Numbered from the stretch's first letter, positions 1-9,428 are shown. The stretch is 64,000 nt of DNA from JAMQPK01 sp963782595 (GCA_963782595.1 CAWAKJ010000002.1:992001-1056000); one strand, 5' to 3'. Notes: a model not told the origin generated them from the sequence alone. Numbers and translations: made by a program.

Positions 1-380
1 TGAACCTGCCGCTCGCCGGTGTGTGGGCGCGCGTCATGCTGGTGCCCAGGCGGCTGCTCTTCGGCGTCATCCTCGTGCTGGCGTCGCTCGGCGCGTACAG
101 CCTCAACCGATCGGTGCTCGATCTGGCCGTGTTGTACGCGATCGGTATCGTTGGTTGCGCGATGCGCGCGAACGATGTCCCGATGGCGCCGGCGGTGATC
201 GGTCTGATTCTCGGACCGATGTCCGAGCAGCAGTTCCGCCGAGCCGTGGCGATCAGCGAAGGCGATCTCTCGGTCTTCGTCACGCGGCCGATCAGCGCCG
301 CTCTCCTGGTTGTGGCCGTCGCGGTGCTTGCGGCGCCTCGCATGCTCGCTCGATGGATGCCGCCGCGCGGCGAGGCGTAG
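1..380 (+). CDS. tctA: Tripartite tricarboxylate transporter permease TctA, C-terminal end (partial)
   Basis: The gene enters from outside the window; the reading frame starts at base 3. The visible 126 residues are hydrophobic, with three membrane segments. They carry the TctA C-terminal pattern: NLPLAGVWAR near the start and GLILGPMSEQQFRRA in the middle, followed by a typical last helix. TctA is the large 12-TM subunit of TTT-family carboxylate importers, which work with a small TctB permease and a periplasmic TctC binding protein. It lies 62 bp upstream of tcuA/tcuB, which fits a tricarballylate or citrate uptake-and-oxidation operon. The substrate is inferred from these neighbours. Confidence 0.88.
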   Translation, partial: NLPLAGVWARVMLVPRRLLFGVILVLASLGAYSLNRSVLDLAVLYAIGIVGCAMRANDVPMAPAVIGLILGPMSEQQFRRAVAISEGDLSVFVTRPISAALLVVAVAVLAAPRMLARWMPPRGEA

Positions 381-440
381 GGCGGGTCTTGCTTTGTAGA
401 CCCGCCGGGTTTGCCGGGTCTGCGGAACAGACCCGGCCTA
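374..440. repeat. Double palindromic element, family A (GGGCGGGTCT/AGACCCGCC)
   Basis: Two adjacent hairpins lie between tctA and tcuA. Bases 378-387 pair with 396-404, and 411-420 pair with 426-435. The same core recurs as GTAGGGCGGGTCTT at 30515-30569, downstream of the porin gene. It could act as an mRNA hairpin between the two cistrons or as a mobile REP-like palindrome. No poly-T tract follows, so it is not a classic terminator. Confidence 0.7.
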
Positions 441-442
441 CA

Positions 443-1842
443 ATGCCTCCCGTGCAGGACATCTACGACGTGGCGGTGCTCGGCGGCGGCAACGCGGGCC
501 TGTGCGCCGCGCTGACCGCGCGCGAAGCGGGCGCCCGCGTCATTGTCGTCGAGAGCGCACCTCGCCACTTCCGCGGCGGAAACAGTCGCCACACGCGCAA
601 CCTCCGGTGCATGCACACCGGCCCCAGCCAGCTGCTGACCGACTCGTACTCTGAAGACGAATTCGTCTCCGACCTGCTCCGGGTCAGCGGGCCTGAGACC
701 GACGAAGCGCTGGCACGTCTCGTCATTCGCGGATCGGCGGGCTGTCCCGAGTGGATGCGGCGATTCGGTGTCCGCTTTCAATCGCCCCTGCGCGGCACGC
801 TGCATCTGGCTCGCACCAACGCGTTCTTTCTGGGCGGCGGCAAGGCGCTCATGAACAGCTACTACGCCGCCGCGGAGCGTCTCGGGATTCGGGTCGTGTA
901 CGACGCCGAGGTCGTTGGCCTCGAGCTGCGTCGATGGGCAGTTCCGTGCCGCAACCGTGCAGACCGGCGGCCGCGATCGGACGATCCGCGCCAGGGCCGC
1001 TAGTGATAGCGACCGGCGGGTTCGAGTCCAATCTCGACTGGCTGCGCGAGATCTGGGGCGACGCGGCGGACAACTTCATCATCCGCGGAACGCCATACAA
1101 CAAGGGTACGCTCCTCAGGCTGATGCTCGACGCCGGCGCGCAGTCGGTCGGAGACGCGCGGGAGTGTCACGCGGTCGCCGTCGATGCACGTGCGCCGAAG
1201 TTCGACGGCGGCATCGTGACGCGGCTCGACTGCCTGTCGCTCGGCATCGTCGTCAACAAACATGCCGAACGCTTCTACGACGAGGGCGAGGATTTCTGGC
1301 CGAAGCGCTACGCCATCTGGGGAATGCTCGTGGCCCGGCAGCCGGATCAGATTGCGTTTTCGATCGTCGATGCCAAGGCGGCCGGCCAATTCATGCCGTC
1401 GGTGTTTCCACCGAAAGCGGCGAACTCCATCAGAGAGCTTGCGACGCAGCTGAACCTGCCGCCCGAGAAGCTGGAGGCGACTGTTGCCGCCTTCAATCGC
1501 GCGGTGCGCCCCGGATCGTTCAGCCACGCCGTCCTCGACGACTGCCGGACCGTCGGCCTGAACCCCGAGAAGACGCATTGGGCGCAGCGCATCGACACGC
1601 CTCCGTACTGGGGTTACCCGCTCCGTCCCGGGATCACGTTTACCTATCTTGGTTTGAAGGTGAACGAGCGCGCGCAAGTGCTGATGACCGGCGGAGAACC
1701 CGCGCCGAACATCTACGCGGCGGGGGAGATCATGGCGGGGAACATCCTTCGAAAGGGGTACATCGCCGGCGTCGGCATGACCATCGGCACTGTGTTCGGC
1801 CGCATCGCCGGCGAGGAGGCTGCGCGGCATGCCGCACGCTGA
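443..1842 (+). pseudogene. tcuA: FAD-dependent tricarballylate dehydrogenase TcuA, two frameshifts
   Basis: TcuA oxidises tricarballylate to cis-aconitate. The N-terminus has the FAD dinucleotide motif (VAVLGGGNAGLCAAL), then the RNLRCMH region. The C-terminus has IYAAGEIMAGNILRKGYIAG, as in succinate dehydrogenase/fumarate reductase flavoproteins. Coding moves between three frames: frame 2 up to about base 926, frame 3 (DGQFRAATVQTGG) over about 933-999, then frame 1 (VIATGGFESNLDWL) from 1003 to the stop. Both changes are net +1. The total length corresponds to about 466 residues, normal for the family. The ATG at 443 gives a proper start of the Rossmann fold. The gene overlaps tcuB by 14 bp. 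Either it is a recent pseudogene or the assembly has two inserted bases. Confidence 0.85.
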
Positions 1843-2940
1843 CCCAATCGCACACGGCGAGCACGTGATGACCGTCTGCAATGCGTGCCGGTACTGCGAG
1901 CAGTTCTGTCCGGTGTTTCCGGCGATGGAGAGCCGCCTGACGTTTGCGGAAGCGGATCTCGCGTATCTCGCCAACCTGTGCCACAACTGCGGCGAGTGTC
2001 TCTACGCCTGCCAGTATGCGCCGCCGCACGAGTTCGGCATCAACGTGCCGAGGACGCTGGCGGAGATTCGCGGCGCATTCGTACGAGGTCTATTGCTGGC
2101 CGTCTTTCCTGTCGAGTGCGTTCAGGCATCACAATCTGCTGACTGGCCTCGTTCTCGCCGCCGGACTGATCGCGGTGATGGTCGCCGCCGTTCTGATCGT
2201 CAACGAACGGTGTGTTCCCCCGGCCGGTTGGCGCCGGCGATTTCTACGGCGTCCTTCCACACGACGTCATGGTGGCGCTCTTCGGAGGCGTGGGCCTGTT
2301 CAGCGTCGTGGCCCTCTGGATCGGTGTGGCCCGGTTCTGGCGCGACGTGCGGGGCGAAGCACACCGTCCGACCGCTGCCGATTTCGCCCGCGCACTCGGT
2401 GACGTGCTGACGCTTCGGCACTTGCAGGACGGCGGTGTCGACTGCACCTCGGCCGAAGAGCAGCGGACTCCGTTCCGACGCTGGTTCCACCACTGCACGT
2501 TTTACGGATTCCTGCTGTGTTTTGCGTCGACGTCGGTGGCGGCGTTCTATCACACGGTATTCGGTTGGCCGGCGCCCTATCCCTACGGGAGCCTTCCCGT
2601 TCTTCTGGGGATGGCGGGCGGCGCGGGACTGCTCATCGGGCCGGCCGGGCTCCTGATGTTGCGAGGACGAAGAGACCCGGCACTCGGCGATCCCGATCAG
2701 CGCGGCATGGACGAGTCGTTCATCGCGCTCTTGTTCGTGATCAGCCTGACCGGATTTCTGCTGCTGGCGTTTCGCGAGCGGGCCGTCATGAGTGGACTCC
2801 TCGCCGTGCATCTCGGCGCGGTGCTCGCGCTCTTCGTGACGCTGCCTTACGGGAAGTTCGTGCACGGCATCTATCGAACGGCTGCGCTCGTCAATTACGC
2901 GATGGAGAGCCGGCGCACTGACGGCCACGGACCTCGCTGA
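1829..2940 (+). pseudogene. tcuB: Tricarballylate utilization protein TcuB, two frameshifts
   Basis: TcuB is a membrane iron-sulfur/heme b protein that reoxidises the TcuA flavin and passes electrons to the quinone pool. The N-terminus shows two 4Fe-4S style clusters (CNACRYCEQFCPVFP, then CHNCGECLYACQYAP). The C-terminal part has about six membrane segments with conserved histidines (RWFHHCTFYGF, AFYHTVFGWP). Coding shifts from frame 2 to frame 3 at about 2068-2078 (into SYEVYCWPSFLSSAFR). It shifts again to frame 1 at about 2200-2222, near a run of five C (into GAGDFYGVLPHDVM). Each shift is net +1. Without them the protein would be about 370 residues, normal for TcuB. It is followed by the convergent DUF3667 remnant. 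Confidence 0.85.
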
Positions 2941-2964
2941 GCGTTTACGCCGGCTAGATTGTGC

Positions 2965-3374
2965 TCAGGTGGTATACAAGGTGATTAGCAACAACACGAA
3001 TCGATAGCCCAATACGATGCTCGCGACGGCAACGGTGAGCGCCACGACTTTGAGAACTCGACTGGGACCATTGGCGCCGTAAACCTTTCAAGAACGCGAT
3101 CGAGGGCGCGGCCACAAATGACAGCGCCATGAATATGATGAGCGACCGCGCATTCCGGCAGATGTGAGTCGATCGGTGTCGTGAAGACCTTTCCGCCTGT
3201 CAGCGATTCGGTCGCGAAGAACAGCGCGTTGGCGATCAGGAATAGCGGGACAGGTCCGACGTATGGCTTCCGCTGTCCCTGCAGGTACGCCACTGTGAGA
3301 AAACCCGGACGGCTCACCAAATATCGAAAGCTGAGAATAAGGCGACCATCAATATTGGTGAGGGGCACGTCCAC
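2965..3374 (-). pseudogene. Remnant of a DUF3667 membrane protein
   Basis: The first readable stretch (GTG start at 3374) has the DUF3667 signature: RLILSFRYLVSRPGFLTVAY, then a short polar segment and LFLIANALFFA. After SHLPE the frame is lost. A hydrophobic block SLIIFMALSFVAAPSIAFL can be read in another frame near 3060-3130. The last block, LKVVALTVAVASIVLGYRF, in a third frame, runs to a stop at 2965. From memory of the family, intact members are about 300 residues, with a zinc-ribbon N-terminus and several TM helices. Here the spacing between blocks is far too short and no Cys-rich N-terminus is visible, so internal deletions are likely as well as frameshifts. It is convergent with tcuB. 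Confidence 0.6.
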
Positions 3375-3460
3375 GGCTCGGTCTCGGTCATCGCACCTCT
3401 GTCGAGCGGCATTGTGTCACGACCGTCCATCGGGAGGGATATGATGTTGGCGGGATAAGC

Positions 3461-4033
3461 ATGAGATCGCCGCGAGGGTTCGTCGCAGCCGTTGTCTTCC
3501 TACTCGCGCTTCCCGTAACACTCCTGTATGAGATGGTTGTCGGTCCCGGAGCCGAGATCGTGGTCCACGCGGCGCTTGCGCTGGGCTCGGTTCTCATGTC
3601 ATTCGCGGTTTTCGATTTCAGGACGTCGAGATGGATCGCCTGGGCGGGATGTGTGTCCACCGGCGCTTTGGCCGGCATTTTTCTTTTGCAGGGTGTGAGT
3701 GAACTGATACCAAACGCGACGCTCACCCAGCTTGCGTATCAGGCACTCGGGCAACGCGTAGAAGGGTGGCTGGTCGATCTGTTTCTGTTGTGGTGCGTTG
3801 CAGTATTGCTCGTCGACAGCCGGGGCAAGACGAAGATTCTAGGATTCATTGCAATCGCGATCGTCGTATGCGTGGAAGCCTACGCAAACGGCTTGTCGTT
3901 TCTTGGTACGTCACTAGACGTGGAGGCGCCAGGTCTGAAACTGCTGTTTTTCCTGCCGTTCAGCTGGCTCCTCCTTGAAAGCAAGAAGACATCCGACTTG
4001 CAGCAACGCAGGACGGCCGTTGCCGTCGGCTAA
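3461..4033 (+). CDS. Hypothetical six-helix membrane protein
   Basis: 190 residues with about six hydrophobic segments: near residues 6-25, 33-50, 58-75, 100-120, 127-145 and 155-172. It ends in a short charged tail. I do not recognise a family and see no catalytic or metal-binding motif. The ATG at 3461 has only a weak purine-rich stretch (GGCGGGA) upstream. It stands alone between the DUF3667 remnant on the other strand and the ModA-like gene 39 bp downstream. A sensor or small transporter component is possible but unsupported. Confidence 0.6.
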   Translation: MRSPRGFVAAVVFLLALPVTLLYEMVVGPGAEIVVHAALALGSVLMSFAVFDFRTSRWIAWAGCVSTGALAGIFLLQGVSELIPNATLTQLAYQALGQRVEGWLVDLFLLWCVAVLLVDSRGKTKILGFIAIAIVVCVEAYANGLSFLGTSLDVEAPGLKLLFFLPFSWLLLESKKTSDLQQRRTAVAVG

Positions 4034-4072
4034 CGGCGCTCGAAGCTGACGCATCGAAGGGATAGAACCGCT

Positions 4073-4859
4073 ATGAGAACGAGGCCGCGTGTTTCCAGGA
4101 CGGCGGCACTGCTCGTCGCAATCCTGCTGTTCGTTGTCCGCACCGGCATCAGCGGACGACATTACGGTCATGACCTCAGGCGCCTTCACTGCGGCATATC
4201 TCGAGCTCCGCCCTCAACTCGAACGCCTTGTCAAAGGCAAGGTCGTGACCGCCGCGACGTCGATGGGGACTGGAGCCGACTCCATCCCGAGCCGGCTCGA
4301 GCGTGGGGAAGCCGTGGACGTCGTCATAGTGGCGGATGACGCGCTCGGCCTCTTGATCAAGAGCGGCAGAGTGTTGGCCGACAGCCGGGTCGAACTGGCA
4401 CGTTCGAGCATCGGCATGGCCGTGCGAAAGGGCGCGCCGAAGCCAGACATCAGCTCTGTGCAGGCTTTGACGCGCACGCTCCTGCAGGCGAACTCGATCG
4501 CGTACTCCGCCAGCGTCAGCGGGCTCTATCTCTCCACCGAGCTGTTTCAGCGCCTCGGAATCGCCGATCAGGTGCTGAGTAAGAGCCGGCGAATCGATCG
4601 CGAGCGCGTCGGCGCCGTGATTGCGCGCGGAGAGGCAGAAATTGGCTTCCAGCAGACGAGCGAGCTCCTGGCGGAGCCGGGCATCGACTATGTTGGACCG
4701 CTGCCGCCAGAGGTTCAGAGAGTCACGGTGTTCTCGGCCGGCGTGGCAATAGGTTCCAGGAATCCCGCTGCAGCGCGCGCCCTTATCAGATTTCTGGCGT
4801 CATCGGAAGTCGCCGGCATCGTTGCAAAGACCGGGCTGGAGCCCATGGTGCTCAGATGA
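4073..4859 (+). CDS. Molybdate-type substrate-binding protein (ModA/SBP_bac_11-like), one frameshift in the signal peptide
   Basis: The mature part resembles ModA-type periplasmic binding proteins: DDITVMTSGAFTAAY, then TSMGTGADSIPSRLERGE, VDVVIVADDA, and a C-terminal FSAGVAIGSRNPAAARALI with FLASSE. A good Sec signal peptide (MRTRPRVSRTAALLVAILL) starts at ATG 4073 in a different frame. It joins the APASA cleavage site only if one extra base is removed at about 4125-4138. As sequenced, the mature frame opens at 4089 without a proper signal peptide. No ABC permease or ATPase follows; the stop overlaps the start of an amidohydrolase by 4 bp (ATGA). The ligand is therefore uncertain: a small organic anion is as likely as molybdate. 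Confidence 0.75.
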
Positions 4860-5950
4860 GAGAGCGAGACATGCATAACGACAAGGATGTGAATCGCCGT
4901 ACGTTCCTCGGCATGACCGCGGCCGCTGCGGCTCTGGTCTCGGCACCGTCGAGGGAGGTCGTGGCCGCCGCGCAGAGTGCGCCGGCGCCGGCCCTACCTG
5001 TTGCACCGCCGGAAGTCCCGACCGACGGTCGCCCGCAGGGCACGGACAAGTTCGGCGCCAGCGTCGACGGTGTTCCCATCATCGACGCGCATATTCATCT
5101 CTTTGACGGTACTCGACCGCAGGGCGCAGGCTATATGGGCTCGGCGGCATACCGGGAGAAGTCCAGGACGTCCCTTCCCGGTCTCTACGCTTCGGTGGCC
5201 AGGCCCTCCGGCATTGTCGGCGCGATCGTCGTGGAATCCAGCGGCTGGGTCGAAGACAACCTCTGGTACCTGATGGTTTCAGAACCCGATCCCTTCATCG
5301 TCGGTGTCTCGGGGCGGCTCGATCCGTACAAGCCCGAATTCGGTGAATTTCTGGGGCGGTACCGGAAAAACCCGCTCTATCGCGCCATCCGCGCCAGCCG
5401 CTTCTACACAAACACAGACGGCAAGGTGACGCTCGACCAGGTCGCCGTGGAGAATCTCAAATTATTGGCGGAAGCCGACCTGGCGCAGGACACGGCGAAT
5501 CCTTCCATGCCGCTGATGACGGCCAATGTGATGCTGGCCGACGCCATTCCGACGTTGCGCATCATCATGGACCATCTGCCGTCGTTCGATCCAACACCCG
5601 AGAACCGAGCGGCGTACGAGGCGGTGATCAAGGAGATGGCGGCTCGGCCGAACATCTTCGTCAAGTTGTCCGAGGTCTATCATCCGCGAACCGACAACCG
5701 TCAGGTCGTGTCCGATTACACGCCCTTGCGTGACCGTTTGGAATATCTCTTCGGCATGTTCGGGGAGGACCGGGTGATCTTCGGTACCGACTATCCCAAC
5801 TCGTACGGCGTCGCCACGATATCGGAGGAAGTGGGGTTGATGAAGAAGTTCTTCTCCACCAAAACCCGTGCGCAAGCAGAGAAATACTTCTGGAGGAACG
5901 CCGCACGCGTCTACAAGTACGTCAAACGCGCTAACGACCAGCCTGTCTGA
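4856..5950 (+). CDS. Tat-exported amidohydrolase family 2 protein
   Basis: 364 residues. The N-terminus carries a twin-arginine signal (NRRTFLGMTAAAAALVSA), so the product should fold in the cytoplasm and be exported. The catalytic TIM barrel begins at about residue 75 with IIDAHIHLFDG, the HxH metal ligands of the amidohydrolase_2 family (COG3618, related to pyrone-dicarboxylate lactonase and fuconolactonase). IIMDHLPSF in the middle supplies a His, and VIFGTDYPNSYG near the C-terminus supplies the Asp. Likely activity is hydrolysis of a lactone or decarboxylation of an aromatic acid; the substrate is unknown. Translation is probably coupled to the upstream binding protein; a second ATG at 4871 (MHNDKD) is equally plausible as the start. 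Confidence 0.82.
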   Translation: MRERDMHNDKDVNRRTFLGMTAAAAALVSAPSREVVAAAQSAPAPALPVAPPEVPTDGRPQGTDKFGASVDGVPIIDAHIHLFDGTRPQGAGYMGSAAYREKSRTSLPGLYASVARPSGIVGAIVVESSGWVEDNLWYLMVSEPDPFIVGVSGRLDPYKPEFGEFLGRYRKNPLYRAIRASRFYTNTDGKVTLDQVAVENLKLLAEADLAQDTANPSMPLMTANVMLADAIPTLRIIMDHLPSFDPTPENRAAYEAVIKEMAARPNIFVKLSEVYHPRTDNRQVVSDYTPLRDRLEYLFGMFGEDRVIFGTDYPNSYGVATISEEVGLMKKFFSTKTRAQAEKYFWRNAARVYKYVKRANDQPV

Positions 5951-5981
5951 CCGATGGGAAATAGCGTGAGTGGGATTGCGG

Positions 5982-7199
5982 CTAGCGCGATGGAGGAGGG
6001 GCCGGGGGCTGGATGTCTTCCATCCATTCCTGAAATGCCGTGTTGGGGACGCTGCGCCTCTCCGCGCGCAGACCGGCCAGCGCTCGCCGCGCGATGCGGC
6101 GTTCCGAAGAGTCCGCGTCCTGCCGCGCGACGTCCAGGAGCGATACCACAAACGACTTCAGACTGACGAGCGCGGCGTCTGCTCGTTCCGGCCAGCTCAA
6201 TTGCCGCACCAGCAAGTCGGCTTCGTTCTTCACCCGCAATTCACGCGCATCTTCTGCCTGCTCGGCGCGGATTGCGGCGGCGACGTCCCGCCTCCCTTCC
6301 AGCGCAGCGGCCGATTCGATGATCGTCGCGACGTCCCGAAGACCCTCGAAATCCGTGGCGATCTGCTTCAACTCGCGCATCCTCGCCAGACTACCCGGCA
6401 GCGCGGTGGCGCCCGTCACTCGTTTTGAGAAGATCTCGTCGATGAGCGTTTCGTCGCGAGGGCGGAGGCCGTTCTTCATGGCCTGGATTTCCATCCACTC
6501 GACACCGATGGTGGCCATCTCGATGGGCAGCCACGTGTGCCCGCCTTCGAAGACTTCCACCCGATGCGGGCTCGTCATCCGCCGGTCAACGATGCGCATC
6601 TCGCGGTAGTTGAAGTCTTCGGTGCCGGCACTGCCAAAGAGCGGGAATGGCTCAGATTCGTGGAAGGTCGTGGAGTACCCTCCGCTCGAGGCGAAGACGC
6701 CGGCGATATCGCGGGATCGTTGCGCCACCATGATCGCCACGCGGGCCCCTCCGGACATTCCGGCCGTGTATATCCGCTTGAGGTCGACGGGAAAGCGCCG
6801 CTTGATATCTGCGGTCATCGCCGCTGCCGCATCGAGGCCCACATTCCAGGGTCCGTTGCGCGAGTTGTTCGATCCAGCCACGACGTAGCCGTATTTCTCG
6901 GCGGCGGCGCGATAGCGCTCGACACCTTCCCGGCCGCGGCCGCCTCCATCAAAAGCCAGAATTACCGGCCATTGTCGCGACAGATCGAAATATGACGGGA
7001 GGTAGAGCGCGTAGTGCTGGGAGGCATCGTGGTGAGACTGGACAGCGTCGATGATTTCGCCGCGGGGCAGCTCCTGCGCGGACGCGGTGGGGACGACCAT
7101 CGCCGCCAGTAGAGCACACATCGTGCTCCATTTCAGGGCCGGCTGCGGTCTCGAGATCATCCTCGAGAAAACTATGGCCCTGATCGCGTCGGGAGGCAA
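5982..7199 (-). CDS. Secreted alpha/beta hydrolase (esterase/PHB-depolymerase-like)
   Basis: 405 residues as read. The probable start is the internal ATG at 7160 (MISRPQPALKW), which puts a Sec signal peptide ending in PTASA next to QELPRGEI. The hydrolase core spans about residues 45-255. It contains VILAFDGGGRG (oxyanion-loop region), the nucleophile elbow AGMSGGAR (GxSxG) and the catalytic His in FEGGHTWLP. After about residue 255 comes a charged helical region, rich in Glu, Arg and Ala, of unknown role. The family includes feruloyl esterases and poly(3-hydroxybutyrate) depolymerases; the substrate cannot be told. It is convergent with the amidohydrolase gene. Confidence 0.75.
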   Translation of the reverse strand: MPPDAIRAIVFSRMISRPQPALKWSTMCALLAAMVVPTASAQELPRGEIIDAVQSHHDASQHYALYLPSYFDLSRQWPVILAFDGGGRGREGVERYRAAAEKYGYVVAGSNNSRNGPWNVGLDAAAAMTADIKRRFPVDLKRIYTAGMSGGARVAIMVAQRSRDIAGVFASSGGYSTTFHESEPFPLFGSAGTEDFNYREMRIVDRRMTSPHRVEVFEGGHTWLPIEMATIGVEWMEIQAMKNGLRPRDETLIDEIFSKRVTGATALPGSLARMRELKQIATDFEGLRDVATIIESAAALEGRRDVAAAIRAEQAEDARELRVKNEADLLVRQLSWPERADAALVSLKSFVVSLLDVARQDADSSERRIARRALAGLRAERRSVPNTAFQEWMEDIQPPAPPPSR

Positions 7200-7381
7200 G
7201 TCGCCTGAAGTCGGTCCCGGTACGCAGGGCCGAAGCTGGCCTGCAGTTCGCGGTCGTCGTCAGGGTCGTCGATCTGATAGACGTGAGCGTGTTCGCAGAC
7301 AAGCACGCCGTGGTCGGGTGTCTCTGTTGGATCGACGATCAACGAGAGGGCCGCACCACAACCGGGACACGTCAACGGCAT
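7172..7381 (-). CDS. Small zinc-ribbon-like hypothetical protein
   Basis: Reading from ATG 7381 gives 69 residues starting MPLTCPGCGAAL, with a CPGC pair and a later CEHAH that together could bind zinc. The end is acidic and then basic. A longer version from 7540 is Cys- and Arg-rich but looks non-coding. The 3' end overlaps the first possible start of the esterase gene (7199), but not its more likely start at 7160. I recognise no family. A Cys-containing stretch in another frame upstream (about 7400-7590) may mean the gene is truncated or frameshifted. Confidence 0.4.
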   Translation of the reverse strand: MPLTCPGCGAALSLIVDPTETPDHGVLVCEHAHVYQIDDPDDDRELQASFGPAYRDRLQATCLPTRSGP

Positions 7382-7738
7382 TTTGAAGGTGGCCACGAAG
7401 ACCCTCCAGCGCCGGCCTTCGCAACAAGCATGCCCTTGCGCATTGCTCCGCGCCGGTGCACAGCGGGTCCACATACGTCTGCCAAACGTCTGCCGCGGGC
7501 AGGCAATGGCGACAAAAGGCTGCCATCTGGCGGAATTCACGACTGCGTGGCTCGGCGTTTACCTCAGCGAAACGCGTGCCCGTGGGCATGCAGGTTGCTC
7601 TTTGTCGAGGCTCTGAGCGAGCCGTGGGAGCTCGAGAGCACCTCGAGTCGGTGTCGTTCGCCTGAAAACTATGACATTAGTCGCCTCACAGTCGGATTTC
7701 GGTCCGGGCCGAAACCTCATACGCGAAACCGAGGCCGC

Positions 7739-8296
7739 ATGCAGCGCATTCTGATCATCGGCTCCGGCGGCGCCGGGAAGTCCACGTTTGCCCGTCAGCT
7801 CGGGGCTCGCCTCGGGATCGAGGTGACGCATCTGGACGCTCACTACTGGAAGCCCGGTTGGCGTCCCATTTCGGCAGAGGTTTGGGAGGAACGGATCCAG
7901 TCGCTCGTCGCACGAGAGAGCTGGATCATGGACGGCAACTACAACGGCACCATGAACCTCCGATTGGCTGCGGCCGACACCATCATCTTTGTCGACCTGC
8001 CTCGGTGGTTGTGCCTCTGGAGAGTTATCAAGCGGCGGGTCATGTTTCATGGTCGCGGCCGTCCCGACACCTCGGAGGGCTGCACAGCGCGGCTGACCTG
8101 GGGATTTCTGCGGTGGATTTGGACGTACCCGCGCTTGCAGAGACCGAAGATCCTGCAGATGCTCGAGGAGCAGTCGGCGAACAAACGAGTGATACACCTC
8201 AAGAGGAAACGTGAGATCGAACTGTTCTTGTTCGCCGTGCAGGCGGGCTCCCGGCCGGTGGCGAAAACTCTGAAGAAGCTGGCCGAAGCGAGTTAG
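7739..8296 (+). CDS. P-loop nucleotide kinase-like protein (FlaR/topology-modulation family)
   Basis: 185 residues from ATG 7739. The N-terminus has a Walker A motif (GSGGAGKSTFAR), then LDAHYWKPGWRP and WIMDGNYNGT, both typical of the adenylate-kinase-like proteins annotated as DNA topology modulation protein FlaR. An Arg-rich lid (VIKRRVMFHGRGRPDT) follows. It is probably a cytoplasmic small-molecule kinase. The FlaR topology role is an old annotation and should not be relied on. It lies 7 bp upstream of a glycosyltransferase and a phosphotransferase on the same strand, so these three likely form one transcript. Confidence 0.78.
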   Translation: MQRILIIGSGGAGKSTFARQLGARLGIEVTHLDAHYWKPGWRPISAEVWEERIQSLVARESWIMDGNYNGTMNLRLAAADTIIFVDLPRWLCLWRVIKRRVMFHGRGRPDTSEGCTARLTWGFLRWIWTYPRLQRPKILQMLEEQSANKRVIHLKRKREIELFLFAVQAGSRPVAKTLKKLAEAS

Positions 8297-8303
8297 TGAC
8301 GCG

Positions 8304-9428
8304 ATGAAGATTGGCGTGATTGTGCCGCATCTGCGCGGCGGCGGCGCGGCGCAGTGTGCGGTGGACCTGACAAACGGGCTGGCCGACGCCGGACTCAATC
8401 CGACGGTCGTGTGCCTCGGGCGCATGGGCTACCTCGCTGAGAGAATCAGTTCTCAGAATGTCAAAGTCGTTGGTCCGCTCAAGACGCGGGGTAACGACCC
8501 TGTCGCCCTTCTTCGCCTGGTCTCGATCCTCAGACGAAGCCGCTTCGACGTCGTGCACTGTCACAACTGGGGAGGACTCGTTGAGACGGTGCTGGCCGCG
8601 AAGCTTGCGGGCATCGGTGCCGTCGTCCACACCCAGCACGGCCTGGATTACGGTTATAACAGCGCCCCCGACCACCTCCGCAACCGCTTCCGGACGACGT
8701 TCAAAGCGCTGGCCTGCCGAGGCGTCGCGCGGATTGCGACGGTATCCCAGGAAGTGGCCGACATGGTGACTCGCGAGTGGTCTGTTCCGCCATCCCGCGT
8801 CTCGGTGGTCCACAACGGTGTCCACCTGCCCCAACCCGACGACCAGGGTATCCGCGCACGGTGGCGCGAAGAGCTGGGCGTAGCCGAGACGGATGTACTT
8901 TTGGGAACCGTCGCTGTATTCCGGCCGGTGAAAGACCTGCACACGATGCTGGAGGCGATGGCGCTGGTCGTCAAGCAAACGCCCCGGGTCAAACTCGTGC
9001 TGATAGGCGAGGGCCGTCAGAAGAAGGAACTCGAGTCCGCGGTAGACCGGCTTGGGCTGGCGCCGTTCGTACGATTTGCGGGATGGCGGCCTGATGCCAC
9101 GCAGTTGCTGCCCGCGCTGGACATCTTCGTGCTCTCGAGCCTCTCTGAGGGCATCTCGCTCGCGCTTCTGGACGCGATGGCAGCCGGCGTGCCGGCAGTC
9201 GCGACGGCGGTCGGCGGGAACTGCGAGGTCATCGAGGAGTCGCGCAGCGGGATTCTGGTGCCGGTGCAGGCGCCGGTCGTGTTGGCGCAGACGCTCCTCG
9301 CGCTCGTTCACAACCCAGCCCGGCGTCGAGAGCTCGGGGCGGGTGGGCGCCGTCGTGTGGAAGAGGCGTTTTCATTCAGGCGAATGATCACTGATTACGA
9401 AGCGCTCTACGCAAGCGCCCTGAATTGA
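8304..9428 (+). CDS. Glycosyltransferase family 4
   Basis: 374 residues, GT-B fold. The N-terminal Rossmann domain begins IGVIVPHLRGGGAA with the Gly-rich acceptor-side loop. DVVHCHNWGG and VVHTQHGLDY are typical GT4 elements. The C-terminal domain has VAVFRPVKDL, LVLIGEGRQKKELE and the donor-binding motif SSLSEGISLALLDAMAAG, where the usual second Glu of the EX7E motif is Asp. Such enzymes transfer a nucleotide-activated sugar to a lipid or glycan acceptor in the cytoplasm. The following gene starts within 4 bp of the stop, suggesting a joint role in making or modifying a surface glycan. Confidence 0.88.
   Translation: MKIGVIVPHLRGGGAAQCAVDLTNGLADAGLNPTVVCLGRMGYLAERISSQNVKVVGPLKTRGNDPVALLRLVSILRRSRFDVVHCHNWGGLVETVLAAKLAGIGAVVHTQHGLDYGYNSAPDHLRNRFRTTFKALACRGVARIATVSQEVADMVTREWSVPPSRVSVVHNGVHLPQPDDQGIRARWREELGVAETDVLLGTVAVFRPVKDLHTMLEAMALVVKQTPRVKLVLIGEGRQKKELESAVDRLGLAPFVRFAGWRPDATQLLPALDIFVLSSLSEGISLALLDAMAAGVPAVATAVGGNCEVIEESRSGILVPVQAPVVLAQTLLALVHNPARRRELGAGGRRRVEEAFSFRRMITDYEALYASALN

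Noticed and set aside
1000..1986. A 328-residue minus-strand open frame over tcuA
   Set aside because: It looked attractive because tcuA is broken, but the three-frame tcuA reading has clear family motifs and the antisense frame has none.
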